A stretch of 64,000 nt of DNA. Source: Bartonella florencae. Lineage in GTDB: Bacteria; Pseudomonadota; Alphaproteobacteria; Rhizobiales; Rhizobiaceae. The position numbers and the translations under genes were made by a program. Below the pieces are notes generated by a model. That model saw only the letters and a list, made by a program, of their open reading frames with translations. It made no database searches and was not told the DNA's origin. The stretch spans positions 179,483-243,482 of the forward strand of contig NZ_HE997453.1 of NCBI RefSeq assembly GCF_000312525.1, read 5' to 3'. Positions 39,659 to 49,298 of this stretch are shown here, in pieces. Each line of letters opens with the position of its first letter. Position 1 is the stretch's first letter.

Positions 39659-41440
39659 TTATTGCAAGGGCCAAATCCACATAAGCATTGGAACGGCAAC
39701 AATGACCACCAATACCGCTAGTGGTGCACCAAATCGCGGGTAATCACTAAAACGATATCCGCCTGGTGCCATCACGAGCATATTACTTTGATGTCCAATA
39801 GGGGTGAGAAACTCACACCCCGCACCAATAGCAACAGCCATCAGAAAAGCTTCAGGTTTATAATGAAGAGAATGTGCAAAACTTGATGCGATTGGGGCTA
39901 CCATCATCACTGTCGCGGCATTATTTAAAAATGGCGTTACCAACATGGCTGTCACCAACATAATTGCTAATGCACCAGATGGTGGGAAAAATACCGCCAA
40001 ATGGCTAAGCCATTGACCTATGAGATCCGTACATCCTGTCTTCTCTAGTGCCGCACTAACAGGAATAAGAGTTGCTAATAGGACTAATATTTGGCCATCT
40101 AATGCTTGATATAGATCACGTGCTGGCAAAACGCGAAAAATAACCATTGCAGCGGCAGCAGAAAAAAAAGCAAAGGCAACAGGAACAATATGAAAAGCCG
40201 TAAAAATGATCGCTATAAAGAGAATAGCTAAAGAAATGAAACCATGACGTAAGTTAGCAAATACGATATTACGTTTAGCCAAGGGCAAACATTTCAATTC
40301 CCGTAATAAATTAGGAATAAGCATATCCTGCCCTTGCAAAACAATCACATCTCCAAGATGGAAAATAATATCACTAAGCCTTCCCCGTATCCTTTCATGT
40401 TGGCGACTTAACGCAAGAAAATTTACATCATAGCGATCAAAGAGTGAGAACTCTTTCGCACTGATGCCAATAAGAGGAGAATTATGTGTGATAACGGCCT
40501 CAATAATATCAATGTCGCTGTCCTTATCACCCGCTGGAATCGTTCGACCAGTAGAAAACTCTAAACGAGCAGAATTCATCACACTATCTAGTCCTGTATG
40601 CGAACCTTCCAGCAAAACAATATCGTTTTCAGATAAAACAAAATCTGGCAGTGGTGAAATAGAGACATTGTTTCTGATGATTTGAAGCACCATAACATCA
40701 CCCCCTGATGGCTTAACCAAATCAATAATAGTTTTTCCTATAATTGGTGAATTCGTTGGAATATGTACTTCCGAAACATAGTTACGAATATCAATCGCAT
40801 CATCAAACGATACACCTGAACGTATCCGCTTAGGTAAAAGCCAAGAAAAAAACACCACATATAATACACCAGCAGTAGCAACAGCTGCCCCAACCGGTGT
40901 AAAATCAAACATAGTAAAAGATGTTCCCGTTAAACGCTCTTGCATAGCTGAAATAACAACGTTTGGAGAAGTCCCTATCTGTGTCATAAGACCACCTAAC
41001 AAAGAACCAAATGCCATAGGCATCAAAAAAACAGAAGGTGAAACCTGAGAACGACGAGCAAATTGAAAAGCAATCGGCAGCATGATAGCCAAAGCGCCAA
41101 TATTTTTCACAAACATTGACAGAAATACTACAGAAAGAACCAAAAAAGCCAATTGAAAGCGTACTGATTTCACATCTGGCCATAGCCGTTGGATAATAAA
41201 TTCCATAATACCAGAACGTGATACAGCCGTACTGACAACAAATACACTTCCCACAATAACCACAATATCATTACTAAAACCGCTAAACGCCTCCTTCGGG
41301 CTGACAAGACCAACGGCACAAGCAATCAATAACGTACAAATAGCAACAAGATCATAACGGAACCTATCCCAAATAAAAACAATCATCATGAGACCAATGA
41401 TAGAAAACGCCATTATTTGATCTTCTGTCATGACACCCAT
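39659..41440 (-). CDS. SLC13/DASS-type permease with two TrkA-C domains
   Basis: Inner-membrane anion transporter of the divalent-anion:sodium symporter (SLC13/CitT) group. The 593-residue protein has hydrophobic helices at both ends, with two regulatory RCK_C (TrkA-C) domains between them at about residues 215-295 (IPTNSPIIGKTIIDLV) and 305-375 (ITHNSPLIGISAKEF). Transport-domain motifs include GTSPNVVISAMQ and PFLNNAATVMMVAP plus the C-terminal GCEFLTPIGHQSNMLVM. Substrates in the family include sulfate and dicarboxylates; which applies here is unknown. Two in-frame ATGs (41440, 41431) are close together. It stands alone. Confidence 0.88.
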   Translation of the reverse strand: MGVMTEDQIMAFSIIGLMMIVFIWDRFRYDLVAICTLLIACAVGLVSPKEAFSGFSNDIVVIVGSVFVVSTAVSRSGIMEFIIQRLWPDVKSVRFQLAFLVLSVVFLSMFVKNIGALAIMLPIAFQFARRSQVSPSVFLMPMAFGSLLGGLMTQIGTSPNVVISAMQERLTGTSFTMFDFTPVGAAVATAGVLYVVFFSWLLPKRIRSGVSFDDAIDIRNYVSEVHIPTNSPIIGKTIIDLVKPSGGDVMVLQIIRNNVSISPLPDFVLSENDIVLLEGSHTGLDSVMNSARLEFSTGRTIPAGDKDSDIDIIEAVITHNSPLIGISAKEFSLFDRYDVNFLALSRQHERIRGRLSDIIFHLGDVIVLQGQDMLIPNLLRELKCLPLAKRNIVFANLRHGFISLAILFIAIIFTAFHIVPVAFAFFSAAAAMVIFRVLPARDLYQALDGQILVLLATLIPVSAALEKTGCTDLIGQWLSHLAVFFPPSGALAIMLVTAMLVTPFLNNAATVMMVAPIASSFAHSLHYKPEAFLMAVAIGAGCEFLTPIGHQSNMLVMAPGGYRFSDYPRFGAPLAVLVVIVAVPMLMWIWPLQ

Positions 41441-41785
41441 TTCTCCCCATTAGATTACAATAAACTAAAATATATTTTTAACTGTTCCTATAAATAGCAG
41501 CAAGATAAAAGCTGACATGAGAACACTTTAAAAATAATTGAATGATAAACATAATTGTAATTTACATAGACTTCCCTATTATGAAATGATTTTTATAAAA
41601 TGCTGAAATTAAAGAAAATTGGTGACAGATAATAAAAGCGTATTGCCAAAAAGACGAGAATGATTCTACATGTACAAAGCGGGTGAGATGGATAACTGAT
41701 TGGTGCATGCCATATCTGAGCCTTTATTGTTGCTTAAAAGAACTTGTCTATATTCTCATATCAAGTGAAAGCGGAAGAAGAAAAA
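41441..41785. promoter_or_regulatory. divergent region between the permease and the 563-residue protein
   Basis: AT-rich gap of about 345 bases between divergently read genes; it must hold promoters for both. No boxes can be placed reliably and no repeat stands out. Confidence 0.35.
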
Positions 41786-43477
41786 ATGGTCAATCTTAAT
41801 GGTGCACATCAGGGAAAACTAAAATACTGGTTAACATGCATTATTGGTTTTTTTGCTATTTTGCTCATCGTCTTTGTCGGTGGTTTTTATATGGCGAAAC
41901 CATACCTTAACAGTTTTGTAAAACGGGAAATAGCACGCCGTTCTATAAAAGCAGAAACATCTGATGTTAGCATTATAGGCAAAGTTAATTTGACAAATGT
42001 TACACTCCCCGTCCCTGCCGGTGTATCCCTTAAAATTGGTGCTCTTTCCGCACGCCCCCCTATTTCTTTTATTCCTGGCACTTTTACATTTTACAATGTC
42101 GATTTACAGTATAAAAATATCCATGTGAAAATTCCGCAAATTTCTCTCAATAGTGTCTTTTTAAAAGAAAAAGATAGCACACTCACATCACGCCTTTTGC
42201 AATCAATTATGCGTATTGAACTTGCCTCAATTGTTGCTCCGGATATACAGCTTTCTGTAAAAAATGCGGATAAACAAGTCGAAAAATTAGAGATAAAGAA
42301 TTTTCAGCTTTCTAATTTTAAAAAGGGGCATATTGGTTCTATGAGTATCAAAAACATGAACCTGACAACAATTGCTGCAAATGGTGCTAAACACACGCAT
42401 CTTACTGCTAAAAGTGATGCAATAAAAGCACATGATCTTGATATCAATTACGCATATTCTATCATTTTTGGAAACAATAATTCTATCAATCAAGGGAAAA
42501 CCGTTACTGGCCCCATTTCTCTCAAAAATATCAGAGTTGATCTTTTTGAGAAGACAGAGAAAAATGCTTCTTTTTCTCTCGCCCAGTTTAAAACATCTGG
42601 TCTAAAAATGAAACCGCTTGAACAAACACCTGAAAAATTGATCAAAACTTACCTCAACGCAAGGAAAGAAAATAATCAGGTCGCTGAAAAAACAGCACGA
42701 AATGGTATTCTTCTCAACATACTGCTCGCTATTACTTCTGCTGATGCTAAGGTTGATCATGTTAGCGTTGATATACCACAGTTTAAAGCAACACTTGAAT
42801 CGTTCCGGTTTGAACCAAGCTTGTGGAAACAGCCTATACCGAAAAAACTGCTTCTTTCTGTCGAGAATTTTTCAATTTTACCGAAAAAACTAGAAGAAAA
42901 AGATCGCGACTTGCTCAAAAAAATAAATCTTGAACGCTTTGATATTTCAGGAAAAGTGGATATTTCTTATGATGATAAAAAGCGTATGCTTTTTCTTAAT
43001 ACCATGTCTTTCAATATAAAAGATATTGGTTCTGGAAAAATATCCGCTAAAGTTATTGATGTTGATGAAAAACTCTTCTCTGGTCAGAAAAATGTAATGA
43101 TCACTGCCTCTCAAAATATTGGTATTAATGACATTGATATCCGCTATACAGATGCTGGTTTTATTGATAAGCTTTTTTCTTATCTTGCAAAAAATCTTAA
43201 TGATAACAAACATGATCTCAAAAAAGAACTCTATAGCTATTTTTATCTGATGATGACACAAAGCCCAAAACTGCTGCTGAAAAACCATGATGAAGCAGAA
43301 AAAATTTCAAAATCTTTTGGTGATTTTGCTAACAATCCTCAAACATTGAGCATTAAAATTGAAGCGAAAGACGATAAAGGACTTACGATAACTGATCTTC
43401 AGTCTGCTCTACAAAATGATTTGTCCACAGTTTTGAACAAAGTGCATCTTGTAGTCAAAAATCAAGCATCGCCTTAA
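41786..43477 (+). CDS. membrane-anchored protein of unknown function, AsmA-like in layout
   Basis: I do not recognise this protein. From ATG 41786 (GGAAG about 9 bases upstream) it is 563 residues. A single membrane helix lies at about residues 16-37 (CIIGFFAILLIVFVGGFYMA), and the rest is probably periplasmic. The long soluble part is rich in beta-strand-like segments such as VSIIGKVNLTNVTLPVPAGV and VDLQYKNIHVKIPQIS, recalling AsmA/DUF748-type envelope proteins that shuttle lipids. No AsmA signature is clear. An in-frame TTG at 41744 adds 14 residues. Codon use looks native. It is followed by nhaA after 150 bases. Confidence 0.75.
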   Translation: MVNLNGAHQGKLKYWLTCIIGFFAILLIVFVGGFYMAKPYLNSFVKREIARRSIKAETSDVSIIGKVNLTNVTLPVPAGVSLKIGALSARPPISFIPGTFTFYNVDLQYKNIHVKIPQISLNSVFLKEKDSTLTSRLLQSIMRIELASIVAPDIQLSVKNADKQVEKLEIKNFQLSNFKKGHIGSMSIKNMNLTTIAANGAKHTHLTAKSDAIKAHDLDINYAYSIIFGNNNSINQGKTVTGPISLKNIRVDLFEKTEKNASFSLAQFKTSGLKMKPLEQTPEKLIKTYLNARKENNQVAEKTARNGILLNILLAITSADAKVDHVSVDIPQFKATLESFRFEPSLWKQPIPKKLLLSVENFSILPKKLEEKDRDLLKKINLERFDISGKVDISYDDKKRMLFLNTMSFNIKDIGSGKISAKVIDVDEKLFSGQKNVMITASQNIGINDIDIRYTDAGFIDKLFSYLAKNLNDNKHDLKKELYSYFYLMMTQSPKLLLKNHDEAEKISKSFGDFANNPQTLSIKIEAKDDKGLTITDLQSALQNDLSTVLNKVHLVVKNQASP

Positions 43478-43630
43478 AAAATATATTCCGTTCTAAATAT
43501 GATGATTTTGTCTATAAATTTAATGGCTTTATTCCTCTTTTTGCTTTTGTATGATAAAGAAGAGCAACCTACAAAGTCATTTACATTAAAGAATATATAT
43601 TCGTAAAATTGTCGATAGTTGGAGTTGTTC

Positions 43631-44989
43631 ATGTCTGATTTATCTTCAAATCGCTTGCCTAACCGCGCTTCTCGTGTCACAAATCAAGCACTTTCCGCTA
43701 TCGAGCGTTTTCTCCATATTGAAGCTCTTAGTGGTGTCGTTCTTTTATTGGCTGCTGCTGCTGCACTCATTTTTGCCAATTCTCAATATGCCTCTCTCTA
43801 TGAGTCTTTTTGGCATACACCTTTTGGCTTTAGCTTTGGTCATTTCTCCCTCTCATGGGATTTACATTTCTGGGTTAACGATGCTCTCATGACTGTCTTT
43901 TTTCTCGTAGCAGGAATGGAAATTCGACGTGAAATTCATGAAGGTGCTCTTGCCGATTTTAAACAAGCAATTTTGCCGATTGTTGCTGCAATAGGTGGAG
44001 TATGTCTTCCTGCAATTATTTATCTCAGCTTTAACTTAAACGGAGGACATACACATGGTTGGGCTGTGCCAACAGCAACAGATATTGCCTTTGCACTCGG
44101 TATTTTGGCTCTTCTTGGGAAAAAAATCCCTTCTAACCTTCATATCATTCTTTTGTCTTTAGCAATTATTGATGATATTATCGCTGTTCTCATTATTGCT
44201 TTCTTCTACTCAACGAACATTGATCCTAGTGGTCTTATTATTGCCGCAGCAGGTGTTGCTTTGGTGTTGTTTTTTCAATGGATTGGACTCGCATCGGCAT
44301 GGCTGTACATTCTACCTAGTACAATCATCTGGTGGGGCTTAATGGCAACAGGTATTCATCCATCACTTGCTGGCGTGATTTTAGGTATGATGACTCCTGT
44401 TTACCCTACCCGTACCCTTGTTGCACCACTCACCATGCTCAGCAATGCAATGCAAGTCCTTCAAGAAAAAAATAGCAAAACAGATCTGCATCATATCTCA
44501 ACCGCATTGAAAAAAATGCGTAAAGGGCAACGTGATATGATTGCACCAGTAACACGCGTTCAAAAGGCGTTGCACCCATGGGTTGCGTACGGTGTTATGC
44601 CAATTTTTGCTTTTGCAAATGCTGGTGTTAGTTTTGCAAATTTTGATCTTTCTTCTCATGAATCATTCTTGATTGTGCTCGGTGTTGTTATTGGTCTTTT
44701 TGTCGGAAAACCCTTTGGTATTATTGCCGCCAGTTATCTAGCAGTAAAATCAGGACTCTGTCGTCTGCCACCTCAAATGACATGGGCAGGCATCTTACTC
44801 ATTGGGTTTTTAGCAGGAATTGGCTTTACAATGTCTATCTTTGTTTCAATGCTTGCTTTTAAGGATATTATCCTTCTTGATTCTGCAAAAATTGGTGTCC
44901 TTTGTGGATCTGGTTTATCTGCTCTTGTCGGTCTTGGATATGGTGTCATTTACATCAAGCGCAATAAAAAAGTTCATAGTGCTCAATAA
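43631..44989 (+). CDS. nhaA: sodium/proton antiporter NhaA
   Basis: Exchanges sodium for protons for pH and salt homeostasis. The 452-residue membrane protein carries PTATDIAFALGILALLG and the paired aspartates of the ion site in LAIIDDIIAVLIIAFFYS, plus GFLAGIGFTMSIFVSMLAF near the end. ATG 43631 has GGAG 6 bases upstream; an in-frame TTG at 43619 adds only four residues. It is longer than the E. coli protein of about 390 mainly through a hydrophilic N terminus and an insertion near residue 280-310 (KNSKTDLHHISTALKKMRKG). Single gene with a terminator hairpin after it. Confidence 0.95.
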   Translation: MSDLSSNRLPNRASRVTNQALSAIERFLHIEALSGVVLLLAAAAALIFANSQYASLYESFWHTPFGFSFGHFSLSWDLHFWVNDALMTVFFLVAGMEIRREIHEGALADFKQAILPIVAAIGGVCLPAIIYLSFNLNGGHTHGWAVPTATDIAFALGILALLGKKIPSNLHIILLSLAIIDDIIAVLIIAFFYSTNIDPSGLIIAAAGVALVLFFQWIGLASAWLYILPSTIIWWGLMATGIHPSLAGVILGMMTPVYPTRTLVAPLTMLSNAMQVLQEKNSKTDLHHISTALKKMRKGQRDMIAPVTRVQKALHPWVAYGVMPIFAFANAGVSFANFDLSSHESFLIVLGVVIGLFVGKPFGIIAASYLAVKSGLCRLPPQMTWAGILLIGFLAGIGFTMSIFVSMLAFKDIILLDSAKIGVLCGSGLSALVGLGYGVIYIKRNKKVHSAQ

Positions 44990-45004
44990 ACCAACCCCTC
45001 ATCT

Positions 45005-45039
45005 GCCTTGCTATACTGATCTTTTAGCATAGCCAAGGC
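45005..45039 (+). terminator. terminator hairpin after nhaA
   Basis: GCCTTGCTAT pairs with ATAGCCAAGGC (10 bp with one bulged C) around a 14-base loop, 15 bases after the nhaA stop, followed by TTTACTTACAATTTTT. This is a plausible rho-independent terminator despite an imperfect T tract. Confidence 0.55.
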
Positions 45040-45550
45040 TTTACTTACAATTTTTGAAATGGGTGTATTTTCTTGCCGGAATGTTTTTATCTTATATTAT
45101 CATCGGTTAAATGAATAATCTGAAGATCTTCAACAAAACATTAAGAACCTTTTTGTTGTTTCATCGATCAGAGTAAGAATATTAAACCTCAAAAAGAGTT
45201 GCTTTTATTACCGCCTCTGTTCTTAGCTTATTCTCCGTACTAAAATATATCTTTGCATATGTCTACAGCTCGTTTTTATATCGCTATATTAGTATCTAAG
45301 AGAAAGGAAATATCATTTCACGGCAGAAATTGACCATCTTTTCAAATAGCTTTCCTCTTCCAAACTTTTCAAAAAAGTGCATTGCAGTTTAATGATCATC
45401 AGTCGTTTCATTAAAATATTACGCTATTCAACATAATATTTTTTTAGAGCTCTTAAATTATCGTGATCAGACCTTTAAAACTCCAGATGCAAAATCTAAA
45501 TTAAGTCATAAAGAAGAATAGATCACAGATAATTTTTTTAAATGATATTC
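45040..45550. other. intergenic region between convergent nhaA and kinase gene
   Basis: About 510 AT-rich bases without a supported gene or motif; stops are frequent in all frames. Confidence 0.5.
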
Positions 45551-45570
45551 ATAAAATGGAGGCATTTTAT
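45551..45570 (-). terminator. hairpin at the stop of the thymidylate-kinase-like gene
   Basis: A perfect 8-bp inverted repeat ATAAAATG / CATTTTAT with a 4-base loop overlaps the stop codon of the kinase gene. The stem is mostly A-T pairs and no long T run follows, so it is only a candidate terminator. Confidence 0.4.
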
Positions 45571-46226
45571 TTATCGTCAAAACAAGCCGTCTCTATATGG
45601 TGTCGGATTTGATTATGGATTAAAGAAACAGAAGCAGTTCCATCAATAACGATAAATCGTTCGTCTATTTCTGATAAAAGTTGATATACTTCATAAACTT
45701 TTTTAATAAACGAGCGTTTTTCTTCGTATTTTAAGGTTAAACCATCCCTTTTTTGCAACCGTTCTATAAGAGCAGCAGGCGATACATGAAGGTAAAATGT
45801 GATATGAGGTCTTGGAATAGACGAATTTAATTTAATCACACTTTCAAGAGAGAGACCTCGAGCGTAGAAATAAGCAAGACTAGAATAAACATACCGATCG
45901 CTGATTAATAAGTTTTGCGATAAAGTTAAAGAAGGTTCGATAATTTCAAGCATATGCTTTCGTCTATCTGTTGCTGCTAAAAGCGCTAAAAACAGTGAAT
46001 CAATTGGTTTTCCACTCTCTAAATAATCTCTTACCTCTTTATTATTTCTATACCAATGACTGGGTTGAAAAGTTTGTATTATATGTTTTTCTTGTGAGTA
46101 ATGGCGAGAAATTTCTTTTGTTTGAGTTGTCTTTCCACTCCCATCAAATCCGCATAGAGCAACAAAAGAACCAGAATATTGCTTCAAAGACCACATGGAA
46201 TTATAAATATCTTTACTAAGATACAT
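45567..46226 (-). CDS. thymidylate-kinase-like P-loop kinase
   Basis: Resembles dTMP kinase, which phosphorylates dTMP to dTDP. From ATG 46226 (GGAG 5 bases upstream) it is 219 residues: P-loop GFDGSGKTT at residues 26-34, the DRYVYSSLAYF motif near 113, and a LID-like ERLQKRDGLTLKYEEK segment. The 20 residues before the P-loop are longer than in housekeeping Tmk. Flanking gaps of over 500 bases on both sides and the absence of the usual holB partner suggest an accessory paralogue rather than the main tmk. It could act on another nucleotide. ATG 46241 is an alternative start. Confidence 0.8.
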   Translation of the reverse strand: MYLSKDIYNSMWSLKQYSGSFVALCGFDGSGKTTQTKEISRHYSQEKHIIQTFQPSHWYRNNKEVRDYLESGKPIDSLFLALLAATDRRKHMLEIIEPSLTLSQNLLISDRYVYSSLAYFYARGLSLESVIKLNSSIPRPHITFYLHVSPAALIERLQKRDGLTLKYEEKRSFIKKVYEVYQLLSEIDERFIVIDGTASVSLIHNQIRHHIETACFDDK

Positions 46227-46780
46227 TTTCTCTCCATTCATATAATTTACATCACTTTACACCTAAAATTTTCTTGTTGAGAGAATATATTTTACCTCTC
46301 GGTATCAGAGGTATAATATCAACCAGCATCTTCCCCTTCAGCATGAGAGCTTAAAATTTTTATAACTTATTGATTGCTAGGATAACATTTTTAATTTTTA
46401 GCCAACTAAAAAGCAAATTCTGTAAATTCTATCATATTGAGTTTGAATTATACATCCCCCTTTTATAACATACATATGGTGCTATTCTTCTTCCTCCCAA
46501 TCACCTCTTGTAAGCAATTCTCCTTTCCCTTTACCTTATATCTAAACAATTCATAAGAAGCATCTTGTGTTGTCTCTGAAATAGTTTTTATTCCTATGCC
46601 AATCTTGCTTTTAACACACAAACAAATAGTTTTTTTCTTCACTATAAGAAAATTTTAAATGAAAAAATTTCACTGTATTCATTATTCTTATTTAAACGGA
46701 ATGTATAAATTATGCTTATAAAGCAAAGCATTCATACATATGAAAACTTTATGTTCTTGAAATTGAGAGTTTAAAAATAT
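46227..46780. other. intergenic region upstream of the kinase gene
   Basis: About 550 AT-rich bases between the kinase gene and lysC, both minus strand. It should contain the kinase promoter and the lysC transcript end; a 6-bp AGAGTT / AACTCT repeat overlaps the lysC stop near 46766-46787. No gene is supported. Confidence 0.45.
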
Positions 46781-48037
46781 TTAACTCTTATCAAGTCCAT
46801 AAACAGCATGTAATGTTCTCACCGCAAGTTCAGTATAAGCACTATCAATCAAAACAGAAATCTTAATCTCAGAGGTCGTGATTGCTTGAATATTAATACC
46901 TTTTTCAGCCAAAGCCTTAAAAGCTGTAGCAGCAACACCTGCATGGCTGCGCATTCCAATACCAATAACAGATATTTTGGCAAGATCGCTTTCAAATTGG
47001 ATAACATCAAATCCAATCTCTTTACGATTTTTCTCAAGAAGCGAAACAGCTTTATGAACATCTGCCGATGGGACAGTAAAAGTCATATCGGTCTTTGAAC
47101 CATCTTCAGAAGTATTTTGCACAATCATATCAACATTAATGCGCTCTTCAGCCAAAGGGCCAAAGATTGCTGCAGAGATCCCAGGGCGATCAGCAAGCCG
47201 ACGCAGCGAAATTTGTGCTTCATCCTTAGCAAACGCAATGCCAGTAACATTCTGTTGTTCCACGATTTCATCCTCATCGCAAATAAGTGTTCCAGAAGAG
47301 TTCATTGGATCATCCATGCCTAATGCATCAGGATCTTCAAAACTTGAGCGTACAAAGGTACGGACTTTATGAACCATAGCCAATTCAACAGAACGAACCT
47401 GTAAAACTTTTGCTCCAAGAGAAGCCATTTCTAGCATTTCTTCAAAAGCCACTTTTGGTAAACGGCGTGCCTTAGGCTCTATACGTGGATCAGTTGTATA
47501 AACACCATCCACATCTGTATAAATATCACAGCGATGGGCTTGTACAGCTGCCGCAATTGCAACAGCTGTTGTATCTGACCCACCACGCCCTAAGGTAGAA
47601 ACCCGATTATCTGGAGCTATCCCTTGAAAGCCAGCAATAACTGCAACCTGACCTTCTTGAAAATGTTGTATTAAAAATGATCCATTAATATTTGTAATAC
47701 GTGCACGACTATGTGCATTATCCGTATGAATAGGAATTTGCCAACCAAGCCATGAACGTGCATTCACTCCCATTGCTTGAAGTGTAAGTGCCAATAACCC
47801 CGCCGTTACCTGCTCACCAGAAGCAACAATTACATCATATTCGTAAGCATCTTTATATATTGGTGAAACGTCACAGGTCCACTGAACAAGCTCATTAGTT
47901 TTACCGGCCATCGCAGAGACTACAACGGCAACCTCATTGCCTGCCTCCACTTCCCTTTTAACATGCCGTGCAACATTATGAATACATTCAATATTTGCTA
48001 CCGATGTTCCACCAAATTTCATGACAATACGCGCCAT
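46781..48037 (-). CDS. lysC: aspartate kinase
   Basis: First step of the aspartate family pathway (lysine, threonine, methionine, diaminopimelate). The 418-residue protein has the kinase motif MKFGGTSVANIE at its start, GRGGSDTTAVAIAAAV and TDVDGVYTTDPRI in the catalytic domain, and a C-terminal pair of ACT regulatory domains (RPGISAAIFGPLAEERINVD, GVAATAFKALAEKGINIQAI). I chose ATG 48037 with AAGAG 9 bases upstream over TTG 48043. Feedback regulation by lysine or threonine is likely from the ACT domains. Length matches the family. Confidence 0.97.
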   Translation of the reverse strand: MARIVMKFGGTSVANIECIHNVARHVKREVEAGNEVAVVVSAMAGKTNELVQWTCDVSPIYKDAYEYDVIVASGEQVTAGLLALTLQAMGVNARSWLGWQIPIHTDNAHSRARITNINGSFLIQHFQEGQVAVIAGFQGIAPDNRVSTLGRGGSDTTAVAIAAAVQAHRCDIYTDVDGVYTTDPRIEPKARRLPKVAFEEMLEMASLGAKVLQVRSVELAMVHKVRTFVRSSFEDPDALGMDDPMNSSGTLICDEDEIVEQQNVTGIAFAKDEAQISLRRLADRPGISAAIFGPLAEERINVDMIVQNTSEDGSKTDMTFTVPSADVHKAVSLLEKNRKEIGFDVIQFESDLAKISVIGIGMRSHAGVAATAFKALAEKGINIQAITTSEIKISVLIDSAYTELAVRTLHAVYGLDKS

Positions 48038-48231
48038 CAACAATACTCTTAACTTTTACGTTTCTTATCTCAAATCACAATGAAAATAAGATCATACCAC
48101 CGTATCAATAAATCATCTCTCCACATACAGAATATCTATCATTTGTGCAAGTTTAGTTATGCTTATATTAATTTCTCTTGACTTTAAGATAAAATTCTCT
48201 TGATTTGAGTATTTAAAAAATGGAGAGCGAT

Positions 48232-48978
48232 ATGATACATGAAAAACATACCACTATTGATCAAAATGAAATTGATCATTTTTCACGTATCGCTGCAGAA
48301 TGGTGGGACTCACAAGGAAAATTTCGCCCACTTCATCAATTCAATCCAACACGTCTTACTTATATCAGAGAAAAAATCTGTTTAGAATTTAATCGTGATC
48401 TTGTTTCACTTACGCCTTTTAACAATTTGAGAATTCTTGATATTGGCTGTGGAGGTGGTTTGTTATGTGAACCAATGGCGCGCCTTGGTGCTACGGTCGT
48501 GGGAGCTGATGCGGCACACACAAATATTGAAGTCGCAAAAACCCATGCAGTACAAAGTAACCTTTTAATCGATTATCGCGTCACAACTGCAGAAGAACTT
48601 GCTAGTAACAAAGAACAATTTGATATCATCCTTAATATGGAAGTTGTTGAACATGTAGCTGATGTTAATCTCTTTATAGAAGCCACGGCAAAAATGCTTA
48701 AACCACAAGGATTAATGTTTGTCTCGACCCTCAACCGCACATGGAAATCATGGGGTCTCGCTATTATAGGTGCTGAATACATCCTTCGTTGGCTTCCAAA
48801 AGGAACCCATGATTATAAAAAGTTCCTAAAACCTCAGGAACTTAAAAATTTATTATTCCAAAATACTCTCACTGTCATTGATGAGATTGGCATTACTTAC
48901 AATCCATTAAATGACAGCTGGAATCGTTCAAAAGATATGGATGTTAACTATCTTCTTCTGGCAAAAAACATGCAATGA
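48232..48978 (+). CDS. ubiG: ubiquinone biosynthesis O-methyltransferase
   Basis: Performs both O-methylations in ubiquinone synthesis using SAM. From ATG 48232 (GGAG 7 bases upstream) it is 248 residues, with the UbiG start [20 protein letters not shown], the SAM motif [19 protein letters not shown], and [23 protein letters not shown] 48220 lacks a ribosome binding site of its own and would place GGAG inside the gene. UbiA of the same pathway is about 30 kb away. Its stop lies in the loop of the terminator hairpin of the convergent grxC gene. Confidence 0.96.
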   Translation: MIHEKHTTIDQNEIDHFSRIAAEWWDSQGKFRPLHQFNPTRLTYIREKICLEFNRDLVSLTPFNNLRILDIGCGGGLLCEPMARLGATVVGADAAHTNIEVAKTHAVQSNLLIDYRVTTAEELASNKEQFDIILNMEVVEHVADVNLFIEATAKMLKPQGLMFVSTLNRTWKSWGLAIIGAEYILRWLPKGTHDYKKFLKPQELKNLLFQNTLTVIDEIGITYNPLNDSWNRSKDMDVNYLLLAKNMQ

Positions 48979-48985
48979 GCATGTT
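48967..48985 (-). terminator. rho-independent terminator of grxC, lying inside the 3' end of ubiG
   Basis: AACATGC / GCATGTT, 7 bp with a 5-base loop, begins one base after the grxC stop on the minus strand and runs directly into TTTT before GC. The loop contains the TGA stop of the convergent ubiG. The two genes are only 8 bases apart, so one structure may serve both. Confidence 0.65.
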
Positions 48986-48986
48986 C

Positions 48987-49250
48987 TTACAATTTCTGTA
49001 CATCTTGTAACAAAGAATTGAGTTTTCCCTCATCTTCTAAAGCATACAGATCATCACAGCCACCGACATGATAATCGCCTATAAAAATTTGTGGGAATGT
49101 ATTACGTCCATTCGCTCTCTGCACCATTTCTTGGCGAAGAGAAGTTGATGCATCAATGTCTGTATATTTTACCCCTTTTTTATCAAGTAAATCTCTTGCT
49201 CTCGTGCAGTAAGGACAATGAGGACGTGTATAAAGTATGATCTCTTTCAT
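48987..49250 (-). CDS. grxC: glutaredoxin 3
   Basis: Glutathione-dependent dithiol reductase. From ATG 49250 (GGAG upstream) it is 87 residues: active-site CPYC in TRPHCPYCTRARDLL at residues 11-14, the cis-Pro segment TFPQIFIGDYHVGG and a helical C terminus, the classical GrxC layout. The frame is open to 49286 but the extra residues are not conserved in type. It follows the comF gene by 48 bases and probably shares its transcript. gshA in this window supplies its cofactor. Confidence 0.96.
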   Translation of the reverse strand: MKEIILYTRPHCPYCTRARDLLDKKGVKYTDIDASTSLRQEMVQRANGRNTFPQIFIGDYHVGGCDDLYALEDEGKLNSLLQDVQKL

Positions 49251-49298
49251 TATGTTATTCTCCAATATTTTCAAAATAGTTCCCATTTAAAGCTTCTC

